Positions 1 through 5,032 of a stretch of 6,001 bases of DNA are shown here, piece by piece. The stretch comes from an uncultured Ruminococcus sp. (GTDB lineage: Bacteria; Bacillota_A; Clostridia; Oscillospirales; Ruminococcaceae). Where the stretch lies: the NCBI GenBank assembly GCA_902782875.1, contig CACZPE010000134.1, forward strand, positions 1 through 6,001. Reading direction: 5' to 3'. The notes beneath the pieces are model-generated. The model saw only the letters and a list, made by a program, of their open reading frames with translations, was not told where the DNA came from and searched no databases. The position numbers were made by a program, and so were the translations under genes. Each line of letters opens with the position of its first letter. Position 1 is the stretch's first letter.

Positions 1-265
1 GACGGTGCTTGATATTGCCGATGCCTATTATTCTGTCGCCGTACATTATCCAGTAAGTCGTACAGGGGACATATCCCTCGGGCAGATCTATCCCTTTCGC
101 AGTATCAGCTTTTTCCCTCAGCCACAAAGGATACGAGCCCTCATCTATATCAGACGGGGCAGGGGATACCATAGCTCCCTCTTCTCTGACAAGCTCTTGC
201 AGGAGGCGCAGTCCCTCTGTGCCGTCATATACCGTCACTTCTCTCAGCCATATCCTGTTATCCAA
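1..265 (-). CDS. GNAT-family acetyltransferase, N-terminal part (cut by window edge)
   Basis: The first 88 residues of a protein that runs off the window at base 1. The segment LPEGYVPCTTYWIMYGD, followed by RIIGIGNIKHR, matches the N-terminal half of predicted GNAT acetyltransferases of the COG3981 type: the strand before the acetyl-CoA site, followed by the GxxNIRH-like strand. Such enzymes move an acetyl group from acetyl-CoA to an amine; the substrate cannot be told. The acetyl-CoA pyrophosphate loop lies outside the window. I chose TTG at 265 because AGGAAG (274-279) sits 8 nt upstream. GTG at 274 is in frame but overlaps that SD, and an in-frame TGA at 281-283 rules out anything longer. 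The gene follows the terminator at 362-388 and has its own -10 box, so it is probably a separate transcription unit. The family call is fairly firm; the start is less so. Confidence 0.8.
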   Translation of the reverse strand, partial: MDNRIWLREVTVYDGTEGLRLLQELVREEGAMVSPAPSDIDEGSYPLWLREKADTAKGIDLPEGYVPCTTYWIMYGDRIIGIGNIKHR

Positions 266-287
266 AGCCGTCACTTCCTGTCATACG

Positions 288-314
288 GTATAGCCGCCCA
301 CGGGCGTGCTATAC
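288..314 (-). promoter_or_regulatory. Leader hairpin just upstream of the GNAT ribosome-binding site
   Basis: Arms GTATAGC (288-294) and GCTATAC (308-314) enclose CGCCC (295-299) and GGGCG (302-306), with one bulged base at 307. The 12-bp stem ends 9 bases before the SD at 274-279. No U tract follows on the minus strand, so it does not look like a terminator. It would form in the 5' leader of the acetyltransferase mRNA or act as a dyad binding site. The structure is seen in the sequence; a regulatory role is inference. Confidence 0.5.
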
Positions 315-334
315 TTTGCGTAGAATTTCGCTAT

Positions 335-340
335 ATTATA
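335..340 (-). promoter_or_regulatory. Consensus -10 box for the GNAT gene
   Basis: A perfect TATAAT reads on the minus strand about 22 bases past the terminator of the preceding gene and 70 bases before the acetyltransferase start. No good TTGACA-like -35 box sits 16-18 bases upstream (the best stretch there is TTCGGG), so this promoter may be weak or need an activator. Transcription would start near 328 and give a leader of about 63 nt that contains the hairpin at 288-314. Confidence 0.5.
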
Positions 341-361
341 CCGCAAGTGTTCTGATACCCG

Positions 362-388
362 AAAAAAGTGCGGATGTCCGCACTTTTT
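362..388 (-). terminator. Rho-independent terminator after the 158-residue gene
   Basis: An 11-bp perfect stem (AAAAAGTGCGG at 363-373, CCGCACTTTTT at 378-388) has a 4-base loop. On the minus strand the stem ends in a run of six T (367-362). It begins at the stop codon of the preceding gene (TAA, 387-389). The flanking A/T runs are symmetric, so it could also stop transcription arriving on the plus strand. Confidence 0.9.
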
Positions 389-863
389 ATCGTATTTCTC
401 CGAACATAAAGCAGCCTGCATCCACATAGCGCTTCCAGCCGTTCTCGATCCTGTCGAGCACCAGCTGATAGCGTTCATCATCGGGGTTGCAGTCCCATCG
501 GTCCAGAAAGCTCTCGTCAAAAACAGCCTTATGAGGCACATATTTCTTCAGTACTTCCTCATCGCAGCGCATGGGCTCTTCAAGCCTGGTGTAGAGTATA
601 CCCAGCTTCCCCAGCAGACGTCTGAGCTTATCGGGACATTTATCGGTGAGCAGCGCCACAGGATATTCAGTACATATATATCCGTAGTTCTCAAACTGCC
701 CCGGTGCCCACGCCGGTGTGAGCATATACCATATGTTGTCCGCCCATTCGTCCCAGTCGCCGCAGTTAAGACCGTCTTCCGCATTTATCCTCATTCTTAC
801 TGCTTCAAAATCATAGCTTCTCCCAAGCCCGGCCGCTTTGGAGAACAGCTCCGTGTAATTCAT
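387..863 (-). CDS. Unrecognised 158-residue soluble protein
   Basis: I do not recognise this family. The ATG at 863 is chosen because GGAGAAG (869-875) sits 5 bases upstream; an in-frame ATG 21 bases earlier at 884 has no comparable SD. The product starts MNYTELFSKA, is acidic and rich in aromatic residues (Trp, Tyr), and shows no signal peptide or membrane segment, so it is probably cytoplasmic. Visible stretches include DWDEWADNIWYMLTPAWAPG near residue 40 and a tail with GWKRYVDAGCFMFGEIR. It lies 89 bp downstream of pfkA on the same strand with no visible promoter between, and its stop codon runs into a terminator, so it is probably the last gene of a pfkA transcript. Coding status rests on the SD, the terminator placement and normal composition. 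Function is unknown. Confidence 0.75.
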   Translation of the reverse strand: MNYTELFSKAAGLGRSYDFEAVRMRINAEDGLNCGDWDEWADNIWYMLTPAWAPGQFENYGYICTEYPVALLTDKCPDKLRRLLGKLGILYTRLEEPMRCDEEVLKKYVPHKAVFDESFLDRWDCNPDDERYQLVLDRIENGWKRYVDAGCFMFGEIR

Positions 864-887
864 ATTATCTTCTCCATAAACCATTAG

Positions 888-940
888 CTGCGTATACGCA
901 GCATCTGCGCAGACATCAGCGCATACACTGGCGTCTGCGC
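888..940 (-). promoter_or_regulatory. Palindrome and large hairpin between pfkA and the next gene
   Basis: The 89-bp gap holds two dyads. CTGCGTATACGCAG at 888-901 is a 14-bp perfect palindrome. At 907-940, arms GCGCAGAC and GTCTGCGC flank a 2x2 internal loop and a second 5-bp stem (CAGTG with CGCTG on the minus strand, one G-U pair, TATG loop). Neither is followed by a U tract, so this is unlikely to be a full terminator. It could be a processing or mRNA-stability element, or a partial attenuator lowering expression of the downstream gene. The structure is seen; the role is inferred. Confidence 0.5.
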
Positions 941-952
941 GATCAGGGCCGA

Positions 953-2035
953 TCAGTCGCCGAAGGATATGCCCAGCGCCTTTGCACTCTTTACATAACC
1001 GCCGTCGGGATCGACAAATTTAGTCTTGCCCGCAACCTCCGAAAGGGGATTTTCTCCTATCTCGGACTTTATCATAGCAACCGAATAGCCATACTTCTTA
1101 TCTGCGATAAGCTGAGCCGCCCTTACGCCGAAACGTGTTGCAAGTATTCTGTCATATGCAGACGGGCTGCCGCCTCTGAGCATATGTCCGGGCACGCATA
1201 CCCTTGTCTCTATTCCCGTAGCCTTCTGTATCTCGGAGGCTATAGTAGAAGTAGCAGTCGTGATGCCCGCATCGAGTCTTGCCTTTGCGCGCTCCTTCTT
1301 CTTCATCTTTGCCTCTTCCTTGCTGAATGCCCCCTCCGCAACAGCAACGATCGAGAAGCGGTGGCCGTTGTCTGCACGCTTCTGCAGACATTCGCATATG
1401 CTGTCTATATCATAGGGTATCTCGGGTATGATTATCGCATCTGCGCCGCCTGCAAGTCCCGAATAGAGCGTGAGCCAGCCTGCCTTGTTGCCCATGATCT
1501 CCACCATGAGTATACGGCTGTGGGATGCGGCTGTGGTGTGGAGCCTGTCGATAACGTCTGTTGCGGTATCGACCGCGGTATGGAAACCGAAGGTCACGTC
1601 CGTGCCGAATATATCATTGTCTATCGTCTTCGGAAGGCCTATCACATTCAGGCCCTCTTCACTGAGAAGGTTTGCCGTCTTGTGAGTGCCGTTGCCGCCG
1701 AGGGTGAGCAGACAGTCAAGCTTCAGATCCTTGTAGGTATCCTTCATCTGCTTTACCTTGTCGATATTGTCCTCCCCGATGGAAGAGATCATCTTGAACG
1801 GCTGACGCTTGGTGCCGAGTATGGTACCGCCCTGGGTGAGTATTCCCGAAAATTCGGAACGGTCCATTTCACGGGCTATATTGTTTATAAGACCATAATA
1901 GCCGTTCTGTATGCCGATCATCTTGACATCGTCGCCGAATTCATCGAAGCATGCCCTTGCCACGCCTCTGATGGTCGCATTGAGTCCGGGGCAGTCACCG
2001 CCCGAAGTGAGTATGCCTATTCTTTTTTTGCCCAT
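953..2035 (-). CDS. pfkA: 6-phosphofructokinase, group III (mixed-substrate) type
   Basis: This 360-residue enzyme phosphorylates fructose 6-phosphate to fructose 1,6-bisphosphate, the committed step of glycolysis, in the cytoplasm. Visible motifs in order: SGGDCPGLN (11-19, nucleotide-binding glycine loop), GGNGT (113-117), PKTIDND (135-141, with catalytic D139 equivalent to E. coli D127), and GHMLRGGSPSAYDR (283-296, sugar-phosphate binding). Gly116, at the E. coli G104 position, points to ATP as donor; pyrophosphate-dependent enzymes have Asp there. Lys136, in place of E. coli G124, is the pyrophosphate-type residue. This G/K pair is known from the actinobacterial ATP-dependent group III enzymes. 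Asn115 replaces the usual Asp or Glu. At about 360 residues it is longer than E. coli PfkA (320), as expected for the group. The ATG at 2035 has CGGAGG (2045-2050) 9 bases upstream. The gene probably heads a transcript that includes the 158-residue gene. Confidence 0.95.
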   Translation of the reverse strand: MGKKRIGILTSGGDCPGLNATIRGVARACFDEFGDDVKMIGIQNGYYGLINNIAREMDRSEFSGILTQGGTILGTKRQPFKMISSIGEDNIDKVKQMKDTYKDLKLDCLLTLGGNGTHKTANLLSEEGLNVIGLPKTIDNDIFGTDVTFGFHTAVDTATDVIDRLHTTAASHSRILMVEIMGNKAGWLTLYSGLAGGADAIIIPEIPYDIDSICECLQKRADNGHRFSIVAVAEGAFSKEEAKMKKKERAKARLDAGITTATSTIASEIQKATGIETRVCVPGHMLRGGSPSAYDRILATRFGVRAAQLIADKKYGYSVAMIKSEIGENPLSEVAGKTKFVDPDGGYVKSAKALGISFGD

Positions 2036-2074
2036 AAAGTCAGTCCTCCGTTTTATATTTTGGTGTTTTTATAT

Positions 2075-2105
2075 TTTATAAACCTCGAAAAGATTGCCGG
2101 TTCAA
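2075..2105 (-). promoter_or_regulatory. Probable pfkA promoter
   Basis: On the minus strand TTGAAC (2100-2105) resembles a -35 box. It is followed by an A/T-rich stretch with TATAAA (2075-2080, 19-base spacer) or TTTATA (2077-2082, 17-base spacer). Transcription would begin about 30-35 bases before the pfkA ATG. The -35 box ends within 3 bases of the palindromic repeat at 2108-2155. Spacing or -10 match is imperfect in either reading, so confidence is moderate. Confidence 0.45.
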
Positions 2106-2107
2106 AG

Positions 2108-2155
2108 GCTCCCTCCGGGAGGGAGCTGTCACGCCTTTAGGCGTGACTGAGGGAG
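2108..2155. repeat. REP/MITE-like double-hairpin element
   Basis: Two hairpins stand side by side: GCTCCCTC (2108-2115) with GAGGGAGC (2119-2126), and GTCACGCC (2128-2135) with GGCGTGAC (2140-2147). A trailing GAGGGAG (2149-2155) can also pair with CTCCCTC of the first hairpin, so two folds compete. I recall closely similar units (GGCTCCCTC, then GTCACG and CGTGAC, then TGAGGGAG) as dispersed intergenic repeats in Faecalibacterium, Ruminococcus and relatives. That is memory, not a search. It is non-coding and lies immediately upstream of the proposed pfkA promoter. Confidence 0.75.
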
Positions 2156-2249
2156 ATCGCCCGAAGATATAGAGTATAATGTGCTATTATCTATCCGATT
2201 AAGAAATAAACGGTAGTATATTCGTCGGATATAAGAAAGAACGTTTTAT

Positions 2250-2317
2250 TATATACCTGCGGTCGTGCTCCTTCCGTTGCTCAACTCTGAGAGTTGAGCT
2301 TACCCGCTACGTATATA
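2250..2317. repeat. Nested inverted-repeat element downstream of the EAL gene
   Basis: The outer arms TATATAC (2250-2256) and GTATATA (2311-2317) enclose GCGG (2259-2262) and CCGC (2304-2307). Inside is a perfect 9-bp hairpin, GCTCAACTC (2279-2287) with GAGTTGAGC (2291-2299), loop TGA. It begins 32 bases after the stop codon of the EAL gene in the direction of transcription. No T run follows on either strand, so it is not a standard terminator. It could be a 3'-end mRNA structure or another dispersed palindromic element. Between it and 2155 I see only A/T-rich sequence with one weak 7-bp inverted repeat (TATCCGA 2192-2198, TCGGATA 2225-2231) and no credible gene. Confidence 0.55.
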
Positions 2318-2348
2318 CTGTCTAAATCAGCTTAATGTAGATTGGTGC

Positions 2349-4634
2349 TTATTTAACAGGCTTGTTTATCCATTTCCTGTAGAATTCCTCGAACTGAGCC
2401 GCGGGCATGGGCTTGCCGTAGAAATAGCCCTGTGCGTAGTCGCAGCCCGATTCACGGAGTATTTCCGACTGACCTGAATATTCCACGCCCTCTGCAATAG
2501 TTTCTATCTTCTTGGATTTTGCTATCTTTATTATAGCAGATACTATCTCCCGGGACACCTCGTCCTCTTCAAGAGATATTATGAAGCTGCGGTCGAGCTT
2601 GAGAAGCGTTATCGGCAGCTGCTGTATATAGCTCAGCGAGGAATATCCAGTGCCGAAATCGTCCATGGATATCTTTATGCCGAGCTTTCGCATCTCGTTC
2701 ATCTGTATTATAGCGTGCTGTATATCCTTGAGTGCAAGGCTCTCTGTGAGCTCCACGTCGAGATACTCGGGAGCAAGCCCCGTCTCCGCCAGCACATCAG
2801 ACAGTATCTTTGTCACATTGGTCTTGTAGAAGTCCATCGCAGTGAGATTTATGGATACCGTTATCGGCGGGAAGCCCTCCTCCTGGAGATGCTTGTTCTG
2901 CCTGCATGCCTGATGCAGCACGAAATCGCTTATCCTCGTTATCATCATGGATCTTTCCGCTACGGGTATGAATTCCATGGGAGGTATTATCGTGCCGTCG
3001 GGCTTTATCCATCTGATAAGCGCCTCCATACCGATAACAGAGCCGTCTGTCAGACTTATCTTGGGCTGGTAGTAGAGCACGAACTCGTGATTGTCAAGGG
3101 CGTCGCTTATTTCCTTTTCCATATTCGAGCGGTCTATGACACCGTCACGCAGATGTGCATCATAGCGCATGGACGAGTTCTTCACACCCTTTGTGAGATT
3201 GAGCGCGAATTCGCTGTGCTCGAGTATCTCGGAGAAATCCTCGCCCTCAAACTCGCTGTCGCTCATAAGGCAGTAGCCGAAAGAGCAGTTTATGTTATGC
3301 TTTTCAAGGCCGCCGCCGCTTATGGTCGCAAGGTCGTCTCTGACACGCCCGAAGAATGCATCTATCTCGCCTTCCTCTGCAGCCCTGAACAGAACGCTGA
3401 AATTATCTCCGCCTATCCTTGCTGCAGTACTGCCGGGAGTGATATTCTTCATCAGTATCATCGCAAAGCGCTTGAGCAGATCGTTGCCCGTTTCATATCC
3501 GCAGGTGTCGTTTATGATATGGAAATCATCTATATCCGCAGTAATCACCCAGTAGGTGTCATCAGAGCTTTCGCCGAGCCTTACGGACGCGAGCATCTCA
3601 TCGCCTATGGATATGAACCTGTAGCGGTTGTATATCTGTGTAACGTCGTCGATGAACGCCATCTTTTCGATTATGCGGTCCTTTTCCTTGTCCGCAGTGA
3701 CATCTATTACCGCGCCGCCTGTGATATAGCCGGTATCGTCCTTGATCGTCTTGTAGCGCACATTGAACCAGTGATAATCACCGTCCGCCGCTTTTATGCG
3801 CACATCAGCAGACATGGTCTCATCACCGGGAACGCCCATAGTAAAAGGCTTGATGAGGATACGGTCCTCGTTGTGTATCATCTCTGCGAGCCTGTCTCTT
3901 TCTGCAAAGCAGCCCTTCTCGGGGAGTCCCAGCATAGTGCAGAGCTGTTCGGAAAGATAGTACTCATCCTTGTCATCGTACCTGAGTATCAGGCCCACTC
4001 CCGAAAGCTCCGTAGCAAGGAAATATCTCTTCTCGGACTCCGTAAGTGCCTCTGATGCCCTGACAAGCGCCTTTTTCAGTCTTATCTCGTCATTGAGATT
4101 CGTGCCGACAGACATCATCATCTGATCCTCGCCGTCAAGCTCGAACATTACCGATGTTGCCCACGAGGTCGTCACCGCACCGCCTGTCTTGCTCTGTATA
4201 GTGAATTCCTCTCTGCTTTCAAGAAAGCTCAGGAATATATCCGGATCGTTTGAAAACGCCTCAGGCGGGAATATCTTTTCAAGCTTCGCAGGGTCCTCAA
4301 GGTCGGCTGCAGTATAGCCTGTATCACAGGTGAAGGCGGCATTGGTATAGAAATACTTCCTGCCCGTATCCCAGAGCACCGCAAATACCGACATCCTGTC
4401 GGCTATATCGATAAGCGCCTTGTACTTTCTGTCCATACTTATGATCTTGCGGTAAAATGACATAAGAAGACCTATTACCGTCACGATGACGGCTATCACC
4501 GCAAATATTGCGATATATCTTGCCGCGCCCTCTGCATTATCGGTGATTATCCCGATCATGCCGACAGATGCCAGCATGAGCACAAATGTTATCGCAACCA
4601 ATCCGAGACGATATCTTTTTCTGTCTTTTTTCAT
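2349..4634 (-). CDS. Membrane PAS-PAS-GGDEF-EAL protein, probable c-di-GMP phosphodiesterase
   Basis: This 761-residue signalling protein has helices at about 10-30 and 39-61 joined by a short outside loop, PAS-like domains at about 68-185 and 200-315 (the second ends in a PAC-like ADGDYHWF...GGAVIDVT stretch), GGDEF at about 325-490, and EAL at about 505-755. EAL enzymes hydrolyse cyclic di-GMP to pGpG. The EAL site looks complete: E537 of EAL, N596, E628 in VELTES, D658 and D659 of DDFGTGYSSL, K679, E715 and Q735. The GGDEF site is altered: GGDNF (408-412), FHIIND for FKxIND, and GN (383-384) for the GD that binds guanine; no RxxD inhibitory site lies upstream. Phosphodiesterase output is therefore inferred, with GGDEF perhaps a GTP-sensing or inactive domain. 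With almost no outside loop, sensing is probably by the cytoplasmic PAS domains. The ATG at 4634 has a G-rich SD; the longer frame to 4814 runs through the promoter and a terminator. Confidence 0.93.
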   Translation of the reverse strand: MKKDRKRYRLGLVAITFVLMLASVGMIGIITDNAEGAARYIAIFAVIAVIVTVIGLLMSFYRKIISMDRKYKALIDIADRMSVFAVLWDTGRKYFYTNAAFTCDTGYTAADLEDPAKLEKIFPPEAFSNDPDIFLSFLESREEFTIQSKTGGAVTTSWATSVMFELDGEDQMMMSVGTNLNDEIRLKKALVRASEALTESEKRYFLATELSGVGLILRYDDKDEYYLSEQLCTMLGLPEKGCFAERDRLAEMIHNEDRILIKPFTMGVPGDETMSADVRIKAADGDYHWFNVRYKTIKDDTGYITGGAVIDVTADKEKDRIIEKMAFIDDVTQIYNRYRFISIGDEMLASVRLGESSDDTYWVITADIDDFHIINDTCGYETGNDLLKRFAMILMKNITPGSTAARIGGDNFSVLFRAAEEGEIDAFFGRVRDDLATISGGGLEKHNINCSFGYCLMSDSEFEGEDFSEILEHSEFALNLTKGVKNSSMRYDAHLRDGVIDRSNMEKEISDALDNHEFVLYYQPKISLTDGSVIGMEALIRWIKPDGTIIPPMEFIPVAERSMMITRISDFVLHQACRQNKHLQEEGFPPITVSINLTAMDFYKTNVTKILSDVLAETGLAPEYLDVELTESLALKDIQHAIIQMNEMRKLGIKISMDDFGTGYSSLSYIQQLPITLLKLDRSFIISLEEDEVSREIVSAIIKIAKSKKIETIAEGVEYSGQSEILRESGCDYAQGYFYGKPMPAAQFEEFYRKWINKPVK

Positions 4635-4641
4635 GCTGACA

Positions 4642-4651
4642 CCCCCCTTCC
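4642..4651 (-). promoter_or_regulatory. G-rich ribosome-binding site of the EAL gene
   Basis: GGAAGGGGGG ends 7 bases before the ATG at 4634 on the minus strand. It is a G-run variant of AGGAGG that fixes the start and rejects the in-frame codons up to 4814. The DUF1232 gene has a similar G6 run before its start. Confidence 0.75.
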
Positions 4652-4694
4652 GCAAAAAAGCACACAGTTCCTTATTATATTGATATATAAATAT

Positions 4695-4723
4695 ATTATA
4701 CATCAAATACTGTAATAAGTCAA
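4695..4723 (-). promoter_or_regulatory. Strong sigma-A type promoter for the EAL gene
   Basis: The minus strand reads TTGACT (4718-4723), a 17-base spacer, and TATAAT (4695-4700). Transcription would begin near 4688 and give an A/T-rich leader of about 54 nt, too short for a typical c-di-GMP riboswitch. The box lies 36 bases downstream of the peptide-gene terminator, so the EAL gene starts a new transcription unit. Confidence 0.9.
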
Positions 4724-4758
4724 TAGTTTTTGTAAATTTTGCACATCTACGAACACAC

Positions 4759-4803
4759 AAAAAAAGAAGAAAGAGCAAAAAACAGTAAGTGCTCTTTCTT
4801 CTT
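4759..4803 (-). terminator. Rho-independent terminator of the 30-residue peptide gene
   Basis: A 14-bp perfect stem (AAGAAGAAAGAGCA at 4764-4777, TGCTCTTTCTTCTT at 4790-4803) has a 12-base loop. On the minus strand it is followed by a T tract (4765-4759). It begins 24 bases after the peptide stop codon. The stem is A/G-rich on one arm rather than G/C-rich, but it is long and uninterrupted. Confidence 0.88.
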
Positions 4804-4827
4804 ATGATATGCATACACTGAGTATCA

Positions 4828-4920
4828 TCAGCGGACCGATGCTACCGCAGATACCGTGAAAAGCATGGCAGCAGATGCGATCGCAGCTATCGCTGCCTTT
4901 ATCATCATTTTCCTTTTCAT
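4828..4920 (-). CDS. 30-residue hydrophobic signal-peptide-like protein
   Basis: I find a small open frame with full expression signals. CGGAGG (4928-4933) lies 7 bases before the ATG at 4920, a 30-codon frame ends at TGA (4828-4830), and a strong terminator follows. The product begins MKRKMMIKAA (basic), continues with an Ala/Ile/Leu-rich core and ends FTVSAVASVR. That is the n-, h- and c-region pattern of a Sec signal peptide with AXA-like sites (VSA or AVA) but almost no mature part. It might be a membrane peptide, a secreted short peptide left after cleavage, or the stub of a lost secreted protein; nothing homologous continues after the stop codon. Upstream is a hairpin that abuts the SD. 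I do not recognise a family. Coding status is well supported by the SD and terminator; function is unknown. Confidence 0.65.
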   Translation of the reverse strand: MKRKMMIKAAIAAIASAAMLFTVSAVASVR

Positions 4921-4932
4921 AACAAAACCTCC

Positions 4933-4961
4933 GTCGGTATGATTCTGATCATTTAACCGAC
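4933..4961 (-). promoter_or_regulatory. Hairpin abutting the SD of the 30-residue peptide gene
   Basis: GTCGGT (4933-4938) and ACCGAC (4956-4961) form the base of the stem. ATGAT (4939-4943) and ATCAT (4948-4952) form its upper part around a 4-base loop, with a 3-base bulge at 4953-4955. The last stem base touches the GGAGG at 4928-4932. It may hold the SD open, stabilise the 5' end, or be a repressor site. A weak promoter reading (TTGTAC, 19 bases, TTAAAT) would put its -10 inside this dyad. Confidence 0.5.
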
Positions 4962-5015
4962 AGAGATTCAGAAAAGTACAATTTACCATTTGTAATATCA
5001 TCCAAAGATATACTT

Positions 5016-5032
5016 CGCGTATATTATACGCG
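5016..5032 (-). promoter_or_regulatory. Palindrome over the DUF1232 stop codon, containing TATAAT
   Basis: CGCGTATA (5016-5023) and TATACGCG (5025-5032) flank a single base. The dyad contains the stop codon TAA of the DUF1232 gene (5024-5026) and a minus-strand TATAAT (5023-5028). No U tract follows, so it is a poor terminator. It could be a -10 box for the 30-residue peptide gene with a leader near 95 nt, but no good -35 box is present. Both roles are tentative. Confidence 0.35.

Noticed and set aside
281..541. An 86-codon minus-strand frame
   Set aside because: It overlaps the 158-residue gene in another frame, crosses the terminator at 362-388, and has no SD. It ends at the TGA just before the GNAT start.
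1184..2140. A 318-codon open frame on the plus strand
   Set aside because: It is antisense to pfkA and runs into the palindromic repeat. The product is Cys/Tyr-rich with no domain, as expected of a shadow frame.
2175..2180. Plus-strand TATAAT as a promoter
   Set aside because: There is no matching -35 box and no plus-strand gene downstream; an isolated hexamer is expected by chance in A/T-rich DNA.
2279..2299. Rho-independent terminator of the EAL gene
   Set aside because: The 9-bp stem is perfect, but neither strand has a T run after it; it is kept as part of a nested inverted repeat.
2715..4055. A 446-codon open frame on the plus strand
   Set aside because: It is antisense to the PAS-GGDEF-EAL gene, whose domains and catalytic motifs are unambiguous. 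The plus-strand product has no recognisable domain and no SD; it arises from codon bias on the other strand.
4635..4690. Possible c-di-GMP riboswitch ahead of the EAL gene
   Set aside because: The leader from the mapped promoter boxes is only about 54 nt, A/T-rich and without conserved aptamer elements.
4635..4814. Sixty extra N-terminal residues for the EAL protein
   Set aside because: This stretch contains the terminator of the peptide gene and a near-consensus promoter, while a good SD precedes the ATG at 4634.
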